A DNA stretch of 64,000 nt, from the NCBI GenBank assembly GCA_026315105.1, contig CM048755.1:209920333-209984332 (forward strand), written 5' to 3'. This DNA is from Locusta migratoria (lineage: Eukaryota; Arthropoda; Insecta; Orthoptera; Acrididae). Positions 46,166-57,905 of the stretch are shown here, piece after piece; position 1 is the first letter of the stretch; each line of letters starts with the position of its first letter. The notes under the pieces were generated by a model. The model had not been told where the DNA came from. It saw only the letters and a list, made by a program, of their open reading frames with translations, and did no database searches. The position numbers and the translations under genes are program-made.

Positions 46166-46696
46166 CATGTAGTATGTTTAGTTTAATTTACTATGTTTAT
46201 TTGTTTTTGTCTTTAAGTATATTTTATTTAGATTGACCGTATATGAAAAGAGAAAGTGAACTGACATTATATATTAACAATATCATACAGGAAAAAACTG
46301 ATATCTCTACAATCAGGAGTACCTAGAGAATTCAACCTAACTATTACTGAAGACAGACAGCTAGTAGACGCGTCTTAACGAATAAGTGATAGTGGCGAGA
46401 CATTTATCAGTTTTTTCTTTTCTTTTCTTTACTGCGCTGTCAGCAGTCATAGTGTTCGTTAGGACCTGTTGGTGTTTCGAGAAATTTTATGTTTTTGCGA
46501 TGAAGTCAGTCAGCAGATGCCTGAAAGAAGATTGCAGTTTGGGGCGCTTCGGAGCAGGGATCCGGGGTTGCTGTGCTATAAGCTAGCCTATATGTCTTCA
46601 TGAGAACAGAATAATGTATGAGAGACTCATCGTGCATTAGTAGATCGCATATAGATATGTGCTTGCTGTAATTTTCCTGGTTGCTTGCCACGTGTT
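46166..46696. other. Unassigned sequence
   Basis: AT-rich at the left, with one 66-codon frame (46386-46586) that begins hydrophobic and has Cys residues. No family was recognised and no introns or signals can be supported. Confidence 0.35.
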
Positions 46697-46706
46697 GACG
46701 CTGAGG

Positions 46707-46901
46707 TTTTAAATGTTTGTTAAGCTTAAGGGACTCAACTGCGCGGTCATCAGTCCCTAAACTTACAAACTACTTATAAACTAACTTATACTAAAGACAA
46801 CACAAACAATCATCCCCGAGAGAGGATTCGAACCCCCGACGGAGAATGGCCTCGCGCATCGGAGCATAGCGCCTCAATGCGCTCGGCCACTCCGCCGCGG
46901 C
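46707..46901 (-). mobile_element. tRNA-headed SINE (G2)
   Basis: Imperfect target duplication GACGCTGAGG / GACGCTCAGG (46697-46706 and 46902-46911). Confidence 0.9.
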
Positions 46902-46937
46902 GACGCTCAGGGGATAAGAAGTCACGACCCTCGGGTC

Positions 46938-47102
46938 AGAAAATGTTCAAATGTTTGTAAATCTATGGGACTTAACTAGGCTTAGAAACTACTTATTCTA
47001 ACTTATGCTAAGGACAACGAATAGACCCATGCTTGACGGAGGTCTCGAACCTCCAACGGCGAGCAGCTAGGCGCCTTGGAAAGTCCGGCCACTCCACCGC
47101 GG
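46938..47102 (-). mobile_element. tRNA-headed SINE variant with internal deletion
   Basis: Target duplication CCCTCGGGTC (46928-46937 and 47103-47112). Only 36 bp from the preceding SINE. Confidence 0.92.
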
Positions 47103-47408
47103 CCCTCGGGTCGGCAATGATGTTTCGCTTACCTGTAAAGCTTCGTGAAATGAAATGATTTACTTCATCGCCGGATGCGTTGCGTTAAACCTCGACCTAC
47201 ATGTGATCGCTATTCTCACTGAAACGAAATATGAGGAGGATTGGAAAGTAGAATACAATAATTTTTCTCCCCTGTTACTGCGGTGGAATGTTGAAATTTC
47301 ACGTCTATATATTTTGCGTTTTGCAGTACAGAGGGTATCATGTTTTCATATTAAGCACTTGTGAGAGAAGCCTGAACTACGAAACAAATATGACGCGCAT
47401 ATTGCTGT

Positions 47409-47594
47409 CAAATGTTCAAATATTTGTATAGCTTATGGGACTTAACTACGGGGTCATCAGTCCCTAAACTTACAAACTACTTTTTAACTAACTAATACTA
47501 AGGACGGCACAAATATCCATGCCCGAGGGGGGATTCGAACCCCCGACCGTAGTGGCCCTGCAGACCGTGACTGGAGCGCCTCAGTCCCCTCGAA
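47409..47594 (-). mobile_element. tRNA-headed SINE (G1), head end missing
   Basis: Target duplication ATTGCTGT (47401-47408 and 47595-47602). The last ~20 bases of the head are absent. Confidence 0.9.
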
Positions 47595-47602
47595 ATTGCT
47601 GT

Positions 47603-48337
47603 TGTCAAGTTGTGAAGAGCAGCGAAATGTGGATCGACATTTGTGGAGCAAAGGGAATAAACCTAGTGAAATTTCTAAGAAAGCGTGTGGCGTGCATAGG
47701 AATGACTGTTTGGACCGTAGCTATGTCTCCAGGTTGTATGTCTTCTTCCATGAGGGCCGTGTGAACGTTAGTTATTCGCTACACTCCGGACGGCCCGTAA
47801 TAGCCACAACCATGTAGAATGTCAGACCCATTGAGGTTGCAATTATCGGCGAACGGCTTGTGCAACTGCAAACCTTTTCGTAGCGGTATAAGATTTCCTG
47901 TGGTGCATTGTACGATATTGTTCACGACAACGTGAAATTTCGTGAAGTTAGTACCCGCTGCATGCCTAAGTAGCTGGTCAGCGAACGATGCCAAACTTGT
48001 ATCACTTCATGCAATACGCTGAAGAAATGCATGACTGTCTGAAAGAAATCGGAACGTGCTGGGTCTGCAGTACGGAAAATATTCAAAGTGACTCAATCTG
48101 CCAGGGCGGAATAGCCATGCGCACTGAGGTGCCGTGCTGCGGTGCGCGCGGCCGTTCCCCGTCGGGGGTTCGAGTCCTCCCTAGGACATGTTTTGTCCTT
48201 AGGGTAGTTTAACTTAGTTCAAGTAGTTTGTAAGCTAGGGACTAATGTGCAAGCAGTTAAGTCCCATAGATTTACAAACATTTGAACTTTTTTGACTGTC
48301 TGCTGGGGAAGTATTTGTGACAGTGTATTGGGATGTA
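47603..48337 (+). pseudogene. Mariner transposase, N-terminal part
   Basis: Reads EEQRNVDRHLWSKGNKPSEI, NDCLDRS, FFHEGRVNVSYSLHSGRPVI, then GALYDIVHDNVKF and CMPK-stop-LVSE. This is the paired helix-turn-helix DNA-binding region of mariner transposases (SETMAR-like HTH). After the SINE (48101-48292) the frame continues QSAGKVFVTVYWDV, the strand just after the first catalytic Asp region, and is then cut by the 11 kb element. Much of the first catalytic region is missing, and stops are present. Confidence 0.75.
48101..48292 (+). mobile_element. tRNA-headed SINE (G3) inside mariner
   Basis: Imperfect target duplication TGACTCAATCTG / TGACTGTCTG (48089-48100 and 48293-48302). The mariner reading frame continues across it, which supports these limits. 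Confidence 0.85.
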
Positions 48338-49128
48338 CACTTGACAGCAAAAAAGTGGATCACTGCTGAATGCAACCCAACTAACGTAGCTGTGTTGCGG
48401 GTACTCCACATTGAAAACCCCTGTAGAGTACAGTCGTTCGACTATTCACAATGGGTACCAAAGAAGCAGTAGAGAACATTGCTCCTTATGGCAGTCGGTC
48501 CATATGTAATTCACTACCGTCATACAAAAAACACTAGAATACAAGTTATTAGAGTCGAGAGAGCAACGCAAATTCAATTTCATTACATTAAGTGACAAAT
48601 CGGGTACCTTATCAAACTCATTCAATGAAACGATGAGTTTTTGTTCGTGCTCTGAATTTGAACGCAATGTTGACCAAAAAAAGCTTGCGTTTCTGATCGA
48701 GACTAGATTAGGCATGAAAAGACGTAAGACATTGACGTTTTCATTGGTATCGGTTTACAAGGCCAATGTCCGAACCCGGTTAACTTTAGCATTGCACCAG
48801 GAATGGCATGAAGTTCAAATTGTTTCTGAGAGGTAACCACTAAAGCTATATAATACAGTGCAACTCACAAGTTTCAAACGTCGTAAAATTGTGGAATAGA
48901 ACGCAGTACCTATATGAATCGTTAACGAAGCACGATCACACGTCATATATTAAATAAATTCACAGATATCGCTATATTTGAACTTGAAATAACGATACAA
49001 TTGACTTCTTTCCCGGCAGGGACTCAACCCCGGCTCTATTCGCTATTTATTATATACGCGAAGAGATGAAATAGTTACTGTTCTCACCATTAGCGGGATG
49101 TGCATATGTTCAGCCAGAAGTAGCACAA

Positions 49129-49332
49129 GCCGCAGCGGATTTGCCGTGCGCACTGGAGCGCCGTGCTGCGGTGCGCGCGGCTGTTCGTCGTCGGGGGTTC
49201 GAGTCCCCCCTTCGAGCATGGGTGTTTGTGTTGTCCTTAGGTTAGTTTACCTTAGTCTAAGTAGTTTGTAAGCTACGGACTAATAACCAGGCAGTTGAGT
49301 CTGATAGATTTACAAACATTTACAAACATTTT
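49129..49332 (+). mobile_element. tRNA-headed SINE (G3) in left arm
   Basis: Target duplication GAAGTAGCACAA / GAAGTAGCGCAA (49117-49128 and 49333-49344). Confidence 0.92.
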
Positions 49333-49792
49333 GAAGTAGCGCAATAAATAACGTTGTGCTGCCTGGGACTCCAACCCCGCGCCTATCGTCAGCGTTGACC
49401 TCAAATGACTAGGTGACAACTCTCCCAATCTCGTTTACTAGTAATTAGGATTAGATCTGGAGGGGTTTGGCATTTTGAAAAAACAACGAAAACTAATCCA
49501 ACTTTGTTCTAGTCAGTAGCGAATGGACATGTATAATGTGATTTGAAAGACGTCACAGTCCTAAATTCCTTACTTGCCGCTATTGGAGCTGAAGAGGGGG
49601 ATGTTTGCGATTGTCAAAAACTGTTTCCCCAGCAGGAATCAAACCATATCTTAGACATTACAAGATGACATCAGCCCGATCAACTACCGATTTTCAGATG
49701 TGGTAGTATAATGTTTTTCGTCAAAATGGAGTGCAGAACACACAGTACGAGTAGTAAAATAGTTAGGCGGGATCTGTCAACGTAACAGTAAT

Positions 49793-49878
49793 TTCTTGGC
49801 CTCGCGGTCTGAGGCGTCTTGTCGCGGAGTTGTGGTCACTCCAGCCAGAGGTTCGACTCCTTCCTCGGGTATGTGTAG

Positions 49879-49914
<36 letters not shown>

Positions 49915-49992
49915 ATTCCTTAGCGTAAATTAATTAAAGTAGCATGTAAGGCTAGGTAGGGATTAATGACCTCAGGTGATTTGTCCATTAGT
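49793..49992 (+). mobile_element. Diverged tRNA-headed SINE with (GT)n expansion
   Basis: Head GGCCTCGCGGTCTGAGGCGT, B box GGTTCGACTCC (49850-49860), then a (GT)n tract at 49880-49915 inside the body, and GGGATTAATGACCTCAGG near the end. Target duplication unclear. Confidence 0.75.
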
Positions 49993-50129
49993 ACTATAAC
50001 ATCAAAAGTTATATACAGTTTGTAGAATTATGTAGCATTGCGTATGATAATATACGTTTTAGCATACTCTGTGGTGATTTTGTATATGTTGCTGTATGCT
50101 TATTTAACTACAGTCTCGTTTCGCTCAAG

Positions 50130-50321
50130 TTTGTATGAAAAATGTGTGTGAAATCTTATTGGACTTAACGGCTAACGTCATCAGTCTGCACACTTCTTAA
50201 ACTATCTTAACATAAGGACAACACAGACACCCAAGACCGAGGAAGGACTCGAACCACCGACGCGAGCAGAAGCCCAATTCAAGACATGATGCCTTAAACC
50301 GCGCAGCTACTCTGCGCGGCA
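50130..50321 (-). mobile_element. Diverged tRNA-headed SINE
   Basis: Short target duplication CTCAAG (50124-50129 and 50322-50327). B-box complement GGACTCGAACC. Confidence 0.75.
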
Positions 50322-50864
50322 CTCAAGAATTTAACATAGCTCTTACTATAATAAATGAAATATTACGCATCTTACGAGTAGCAAGGAGCGTCTTTTACGC
50401 ATTATAAAACGTTTACAAAACGGGTAATATATACCACATGTAACGATATAGTCTGTTGGGATGAAAGCGGAGGAGGTCAATCGAAAAACATCAGAGTTCT
50501 GTATTTCACAGAACGGAGAATTTAAGGGTGTATGAGAGGACACGGTCTCATAGAGAGGACTGATATACAGTAATGAAAGCATAAATTAAAAGAGAGTGAG
50601 TATTGTGAGGGAACCGACCAGAAGTGTAACTGAGGTTATGATGCAAGAGCGGCGACAGCGAGTGAGAGAGAGAGAACAGAAGAGAAATTAACTATTAATA
50701 AATGCAAGACCGTTTGTGTATTTTGTGAAGGACAGAGGATGTATTAATGGATGGAGGGGAGGAGAGAGACGTATCTGAAATAACAAAAATTACTTTGACA
50801 GCGTCCATCTAAACGGATTAATCTGTTTGCATGGAGGCTGGGTATAAATGTAAAAAGAAAGGAT

Positions 50865-50968
50865 ATTGAGTGAAAGGAGAAGCATTGAATTAAAATTTGT
50901 ACCACAGGGAGGAATCGAACCCAGAACTCCATACTTACTTTAATTCAATACTTCTCCCTTCAGTCAGT
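50865..50968. repeat. Hairpin with T-arm-like loop, left-arm copy
   Basis: 50865-50892 is nearly the reverse complement of 50941-50968. The loop contains GAATCGAACCCAG (the complement of a tRNA B-box-like motif). A second copy of the right half plus loop follows at about 51003-51085. Counterpart of 56385-56488. Confidence 0.8.
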
Positions 50969-52130
50969 ACATATATTGACATATTGATACGGAAAACTGT
51001 TGAAATAAAAATTGTCCATGGGCGGGAATCGAACCCAGACTTCCATACTTACTTTAATTCAATACTTTTCTCTTCACTCAATGTCTTTGACATATTGACA
51101 CGTAAAACTGTAACTAGGTATATAAATTTATAATAAAAATAGGATAATAAAGGAACTGTATATTTAAAAAAACCGCCACTTTAAAGGAAGCTCAAAGGAA
51201 AAAGAAATACATCTTCCACAGTCTCTCACTTACGAAATATGAAAATAGAGATGAGATTAAAAAAAAAACATTTGAAGGACTAATAATTTACTCAGAATCC
51301 CTCATTATTTGTTTCTTCCGTTATGCATATCAGCATATAATCTATAACGTTATCGGACAAGCTTCTCTTCAGTAAATGCGACGACTCTATCTCGAGTTGA
51401 TTGCTCACAGTGAGATGGCCTGATTTGTATTTCTGCTTTCCAATCTCACTATGAAGCCAGGAAGTAAACATTCTATATTTAAGTCAGAGCCCCACTTTGT
51501 GCCGTGCTGGGGGCTGTTGCCCGCCACCGCAACTGCCAGCTGGCTGGTTTCCGCCAAGCCTTGCCTCGGCACCAGCTGTCGTTGACCGGCCTGCCCGTAG
51601 CTCGCAAGCCACGGCTAATACAGCGAGACTCAACGCTTGAAGTATGAAAAGTTTCTGCAAACCTACCCTAATGTGTAGTATAAACTACCACACCTAGAGC
51701 TATTTCGCTATAAAATGAGCAGCCACATTATCTTTTGACACTTCATTCAAATTTTTAACGAAGTGAAAGAACAGAATCATGATAAATGTAGTACCACATA
51801 ATATTTCACATATAACACAGAAAATTATTCTCTCTTTTCAGCACTCTGCATTAAATCTAGACGTAATTAAATATGTAGTTAACTTAGAAATATAAGCATG
51901 TTGTAAAATTAAACAGTTCTGGTGGCAACAACACAAATGTATACATGTAGTATATCATTCACGTTCTGTGTACTTATAAAGTGTTTTTAATGTGTCTGTC
52001 AACAATAAGTGCTAAACAACGGAAATTACCTCCTGCTGCGGCTCTTCATTTACACGATTGTTCTGTTATTCACAGTGAAGTGTTTCGTAATGGGTTCATA
52101 TAATCGCTTCAGTTTCTCGACTGTGCCACG

Positions 52131-52332
52131 GCCGGCCGCGGTGGCCGAGGGGACTGAGGCGCTCCAGTCACGGTCTGCACGGCCACTACGGTCGGGGGTT
52201 CGAATCCCCCCTCGGGCATGGATATTTGTGCCGTCCTTAGTATTACCTAGTTTATAAGTAGTTTGTAAGTTTAGGGACTGATGACCCCGTAGTTAAGTCC
52301 CATAAGCTATACAAATATTTGAAACATTTGAA
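52131..52332 (+). mobile_element. tRNA-headed SINE (G1) in left arm, plus orientation
   Basis: Target duplication ACTGTGCCACG / ACTGTTCCACG (52120-52130 and 52333-52343). Best plus-strand reference copy: head GCCGGCCGCGGTGGCCGAGG, B box GGTTCGAATCC, tail ATTTGAAACATTTG. Confidence 0.94.
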
Positions 52333-52369
52333 ACTGTTCCACGCTTATACTAAGCTGGAAATATTACTA

Positions 52370-52417
52370 CTAATAGTACTACTACTACTACTAATAATAA
52401 TAATAATAATAATAAAT
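52370..52417. repeat. (ACT)n/(AAT)n microsatellite
   Basis: Trinucleotide run next to the SINE in the left arm. Confidence 0.9.
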
Positions 52418-53137
52418 ACAAGTGCAAAATAGCGTATGTGCGAGTTATAATCTGATATATTCTTTCAACTTTCTCGACGTCCTCCATCTATTCCATCAGG
52501 TAATAATCGCACACTACTCAGCAGCACTGCATAAGAGGGGGAACAATTGTAGGGTTGGCAGTCTCCTTAGGAGAAGTGTAAATCTCCTAATGGTAGTGTC
52601 AATAACCGACCGTTTGTTTCACCTTCGCCAAAACATGTGTTATTCACAGTTAACATTATTTCTAATTGCACCCCCAGGAATTTCGTTGTATGTATAACCT
52701 TCAAATTTGTTTTGCTTATCGATATCTAGAATGCTGAAGAAACTCTGAGTACTTATGTTCAGAGCCAAATGCATATTGATGTTTGAGGTCAATTGTCGTT
52801 ATTTGCGCCGTGAAGATTGAAATTCAAATTCATTTCACAATTGACTTTGCTTTTATAAGTTTATTAGTAGGCAGCATTAACTACCTCAAATCTAAGAGCA
52901 ATATTCTAATTGCTCATTAAATATTTCGAATATATATTCGAATAAGGAGAAGTCTACTTCACATTGCTGGAAGAATTACACTCGCCATGTCCTTTTCACT
53001 AGATGACTCTTCGTCTGTTACTACAAACTATTACTTGCAGATAGGACATCACGAGTCCAGTCGCACAACTTAGGAAAGCGATATGGTTCGAAGTTGATTA
53101 TGGCTGAAAATAGTTTTTTATTTTATTTATTTATTTT

Positions 53138-53322
53138 TTGTTAAGCTTAAGGGACTTAACTGTGGGGTCATCAGTCCCTTAACTTACAAACTCCTTATGA
53201 ACTACCTTATACTAAAGACGACACAAACATCCATGCTCGAGGGGGGATTAGAATCCCCGCCTCGGAGCGGCCTCGCGCATCGGAGCATAGCACCTCAATG
53301 CGCTTGGCCACTCCACTGCGGC
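53138..53322 (-). mobile_element. tRNA-headed SINE (G2) in the central segment
   Basis: Body and head intact. The tail at left runs into (ATTT)n. Target duplication not clear. Confidence 0.88.
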
Positions 53323-53589
53323 GTTGAAGATACCAAAAATCGTTTTGGCACTCTATAAATATGAAATTAATTTTGAGAGTACTCAGTAGATCATGAAAAT
53401 ATAGTATCGCCAAAGTCTCACAAGAGTAAAGATTTTAGAAACCTTTGCCAGTTTGATGTTAATTTTTCTAGACATTTCATAACGCTCGAAAAAATATTTG
53501 TTCAAACGTCCTGCTACATGTCGATATCAATACAATGGATCTGTAACTCAGTGGATTACTTTTATTTTCTTTATATATCTGTGCAACAT

Positions 53590-53724
53590 TCCATTCGTCT
53601 CCCTCACTATAAATACATCAATGCTCGACCGCACGTCGTAGGAGAAGTAATTAAGACATGCATAATGTGTGCACAAGATGTTCTCCTAAGGTGTTGGACC
53701 ACTCGAGAAAGACATTGCCTGTAG
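53590..53724 (+). pseudogene. Possible Tc1-like transposase scrap at palindrome centre
   Basis: Reads YINARPHVVGEVIKTC, which resembles the box around the second catalytic Asp of Tc1-like enzymes (DNARPH) with the Asp replaced by Ile. The expected downstream WP..SPD box is not convincing. It would fit an element that targets TA, but the evidence is thin. Confidence 0.28.
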
Positions 53725-54189
53725 ACAAATGATCTTCCTGGTACGACTATGGTAGTGAAATGACAATACTGTGGATCATGTTTGGTGATAGTTGTACTGC
53801 TTCCTGGAATGACAGAGAAAAATCTAGATTAAAAGAAATAATCCGACACAAGCTGCCTGTGGCCACTGAGTGCACGCATTGGGGAAGTTGAACAGTTGTG
53901 CCCAGCCGGAATTCGGGTCCAGTTCCTACCGTTCTTTGAGCAGTTACGGTAACCACTGCACGAGCGGGAAAACAACGATCATCGCAGGTGTGCGGGTTAC
54001 CACTCCTCTCTCCCCTCGTCACCCACAAGACTCAGACTTCCGCACACTGCTAACGTAGTTGCCGTTTCCAATTTGCACTTACTTCTCGTGGCACTTTGCC
54101 TATTACCTCGAGAGTTCAGGCGTAGTGTGCATTTGCGCTGAAGGCTGGAGTTGTTCTCGTCTTCTCCTTAATTATGTATATTTATGTGG

Positions 54190-54230
54190 TGTCTGTCCTT
54201 TCGAAAGAACAGTCACGACACATATATGTA
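54190..54230. repeat. Short palindrome related to 4296-4349
   Basis: GTGTCTGTCCTTTCGAAAGA, then ACAGTCACGACAC, gives a near-perfect foldback. Confidence 0.6.
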
Positions 54231-55282
54231 TATAGAAGAACCTTTCAAGATTCACTTATTGGTGGTATTCCAATTACAATGTCTGAAAATTGAACTTCGG
54301 TGAGTCATTTACTTATCACATATATGATTACAGACAAGGGTGATGAATTTCACGTAGCAACTACAACTATTCTCGATCCCTACTTTCTAAATTATCTGCA
54401 TCGGCCTTCACAAGGGCAATGAGGAGGCGATTCACGCTGCAGCTGTTCGTTTCCTTCATGAAAATGTCGACGCTCTTTAAAGATTAAGAGGCAGTAGCTC
54501 TCAGTTACAAATTGGAGCGAGAGTAACATTTTACCCACTCTCTGACAGAGCTACAAACTGCTATATCGAATTGAGAAATATTTGTGGCAGATTATGCTGC
54601 TGTCTAGTAAGCACCTCAGAAAAGCAGAGCCAATTTTAAAATGATATTGAAGTTATATCTTCACGATGCAAATTCGACAATTGACCCTAAACATAAATAT
54701 GCGTATAGTTCACCATATGATTACCAGAAAATTTTCCTCAGTCCTTGAGAAATCGATAAACAAAACAAATTTAAGGATTATACACCTAACAAAATTTATG
54801 GGGGGTACAATTGAAAACAACGTTGACTGGGAAAAATAGATGTTTTGCCGAAGATAAAACAAGCGGTCTGTTATTGACAAAACCATTAGAAGATTAAAAC
54901 GTCTCCCAAGGAGACTGCCAACCCTAAAATTGCTCCACCTCTTCCGCAGTATTGCTGAGCAATGTGCGATTATTACCTGACGGTATAGAGGGAGAACACT
55001 GAAAAAGTTGGGAAAAGATATCAGATTGTGTGGTATAGTGAATTAGCGAAAAGAAGGTCTCGGATGTTTTTATGTTTGCCGTTTTTTTTTGTTTTTTTTT
55101 CCTACTTAGCTTGGGGAGGGGACGGAGACGGCAGGGGGATGAGGTGGGGAAGCAAAATATTAAAACAAAAGAGTTTTCAGTGTAGCACGCTTATTCTATG
55201 AGATTTCAATCACCAACCTCCTACAAATGCAAAGAGCTTTTGTACTCATTAACGTACAAAGTATGTTACAATTGTAAGAAGG

Positions 55283-55372
55283 CCACGCAGAGTACCCGCG
55301 CGGTCTAAGGTGCCATGTCATGGATCGGGCTGCTGCTCGCGTAGGAGGTTCGAGTCCTACCTCAGGCATGGG
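55283..55372 (+). repeat. SINE head fragment in right arm
   Basis: ACCCGCGCGGTCTAAGGTGC with B box GGTTCGAGTCC at 55348-55358 and CTCAGGCATGGG; the body is missing. Confidence 0.6.
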
Positions 55373-56384
55373 TACAAAACACTTCAGTATGAATAACAGA
55401 ACAATCGTGTAAATGAAGGGCCTCAGCAGAAGGTATTTCTGTTTCGTAGCACTTATTGTTTCAGAGACAATGAGAACACTTTATAAGTGCACAAAACGTG
55501 AATGATATACTACATATATATATGTGTGTTGTTCCCACCATAATAGTTTAATTTTAAAACATACGTAGTTCTGTAGGTTGAATAAATATTTTCTTGTGTC
55601 TAAATCTAATGCAGAGCGCTGAAAAGATAGTTTCCTGTGTCGTATGATTTCTATGTAGGTGAAACATTATGTGGTAGCTGCGTTTATCATTATTCTACTC
55701 TTTAACTTCGTTAAATATTTGAATGAAATGTCAGAACATAAAGTGGCTGCTCATTTTATAGCAAAATAGCTCTAGCTGTGGTAGTTAATACTACACACTT
55801 GGGTAGGTTGGCAGAAACGTTTGAGCCTGGTTTTGCGGTCTGTGCCTGTATTAGCCGTGGCTCGAGAGCTATGGGCTGGCCGATCAACCACAGCTCGTGC
55901 CAATGCGAGGCTTCGTGGAAGCCAGCAAGCTGGCGGTCGCGGTGATGCCCAACAGCCCCCAGCTCAGCACAGAGTGGGGCTCTGACGTAAACACATAATG
56001 TTTACTTCCTCGCATCATAGTAAGATCAGACAGCCGAAATATAAATCAGGTCGTCTCACTGCGAGCAATCAACTCGAGATAGAGTCGTCGCTCTTACTGA
56101 AGAGAAGATGGTATGACGGCGTTATAGATTCTACGCTGAGATGTATTATGAAAGAAACAAATAATGAGGGATTCTGAATAAATTATTAGTACTTTAAAAT
56201 GTTCTTTTTTTTTTTTTTTTTAATCTCCTAAGTGAGACTATAGAAGAAATAAAATATGATTATCTTTTTCTTTTGATTTGTCTTTAAATTGCTTTTTTTT
56301 TTAAATATACACTTCCTTTATTATCCTATTTTATTATAAATTTATATACCTAGAGACAGTTCTCCGCGTCAGTATGTCAAAGAA

Positions 56385-56488
56385 ATTGAGTGAAAGGAAA
56401 AGCATTGAATTAAAGAAAGTATGGAGGTCTGGGTTCGATTCCCGCCTGTGGCACAAATATTAATTCAATGCTTCTCATTTCACTCAAT
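56385..56488. repeat. Hairpin with T-arm-like loop, right-arm copy
   Basis: 28-base stem (56385-56412 with 56461-56488, two mismatches) enclosing a loop with GGGTTCGATTCCCGCC (56431-56446). Confidence 0.85.
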
Positions 56489-57839
56489 ATTCTATTTTTA
56501 TTCATTTATACCTAGACTCTATGCATACAGAGTTATCAGTTTAGATGGACGCTGTTAAAGTAATTTTTGTTATTTCAAATACGTCTCTCTCTTCCCCTCC
56601 ATCCATTAATACACTTCCGCCCTTAACAAAATATGCAAACGATTTGTCTTGTATTTATTCGTTGTTTATTTTTCTTCCTTTCTCTATTTCTCTCTGTCAC
56701 CTCCCTTAGATTATAACCTCAGTTGCCCTTTTGGTCTATTCCCCCAAAATGCTGTAAAATTGTGGTTTCCGTTAAAACGGAAGTTTTAATGTCTGGTTTC
56801 TTTACTGTCCATGGGTCCTCACTATGAAGCAGTGTTCTTTTATATCTCCGATAATCCATCCTTCGTTCTATAAAACATTCGTTCCTTTTCTCTCGGTCCT
56901 AAAACAAAATGTGATATATAAGCAAGGAGTACTTTGCAAGCATTTCACTCTTTTGTTTTCCAGTTCTGCACTCCTGTTCATTCCTAGATCCCGCCCTCCC
57001 TCCTGCTACCCGTCCCTTGAAATATTTATCTGCATCTTCGTGCTTCTTTTCACAATTTTGTGCTTGGCAGATTTTTTTAATTACTTTCATTATTTCTCTG
57101 TCGTTGACTCTCGAAAAGCACGTGGATATAATGGACAACTGAACCTCACCGTGCAAGCACTATTGTCACCATTAAAATGGACATGTATTCCGACAAATAC
57201 CGGTATCCAAGCTTTGAAATGGCAGAGACTGAAATTCTCCCCCATCGAAGGATATTATGCTTCCCATGTAATCGCATTTTCGATGCGACAATGTATCAGA
57301 ATCCACATTGCTGTTTTGTAACCTCAGTATGACTATTGAAGGCAACCATACCGTGAAGAATAATTGCTCGACACACTTGCTAGTTATCGGATACCTTGTC
57401 AGTGACCATACTAATAAATCACAGAAATCTCCTTCTTCGAAGTCTGTTTATGTTCCTGAACGTGGTGAATAAATGTCAAAACGAAGTTACTTTTCCGAAT
57501 TTCAAATTTTTTAACGCATAATCCACGTTCCTCATAACTATAAAAATGCCTAATATTCTAGTTATCGTGGCAACAGCTAGCCAACAATCTTTATTATAAT
57601 GATATCATAGTTAAATAAGCTTACTACAGAATGCCATACCAAATAGTAATGTAGCATACTAAAACGTAGTACAATATCATGCAAAATCCGCGATAAGGTG
57701 CCTCACACTATGTGGCCATCCCGCGCGGCCAAGAATGTCTTACCTAGCCAGACATGTCTGAGCTCTTTGACTGGTCGTACTGTCTAATGAGTAATCCATT
57801 ATGACAAAACATTATGCCAACGCATCTGTAATTTGCTGG

Positions 57840-57905
57840 AGGCCGGGATGAGGTTAACTTGTAATAGCTAAGGTATGGGTCCGATTCCCGCTGGGGGTAA
57901 CAGTT
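57840..57905 (+). repeat. tRNA-Thr-like module in right arm
   Basis: AACTTGTAATAGCTAAGG resembles an anticodon arm with TGT, followed by GGGTCCGATTCCCGC as T arm. The left-arm partner lies near 49620-49700. The 5' half does not fold as a tRNA, so it is not called as a gene. Confidence 0.35.

Larger units (their letters stand above)
48338..52930 (+). repeat. Left arm of the giant inverted repeat
   Basis: Checked pairs with the right arm: 48600-48720 with 59060-58955; 48830-49040 with 58240-58020; 49560-49790 with about 57980-57770; 50340-50640 with 56960-56720; 50720-50970 with 56620-56380; 51255-51480 with 56210-56000; 51480-52000 with 55990-55480; 52430-52910 with 55040-54570. The left arm contains SINEs at 49129, 49793, 50130 and 52131, which have no counterpart on the right. 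By eye roughly three quarters or more of aligned bases agree. Confidence 0.85.
52931..54559. other. Central segment between the inverted arms
   Basis: No self-complementarity was found across the axis. Contains the SINE 53138-53322, a short palindrome at 54190-54230 and a 68-codon frame at 53518-53724. A Tc1-like box in that frame is the only hint of coding. No other domain was recognised. Confidence 0.5.

Noticed and set aside
52131..52215. SINE heads as tRNA genes
   Set aside because: They keep A- and B-box-like motifs but are joined to a ~120 bp SINE body, are flanked by target duplications and do not fold into an intact acceptor stem.
56824..57321. 165-codon frame as a host gene
   Set aside because: It lies wholly in the right arm of the inverted repeat, its left-arm counterpart is not open, and no domain is visible.
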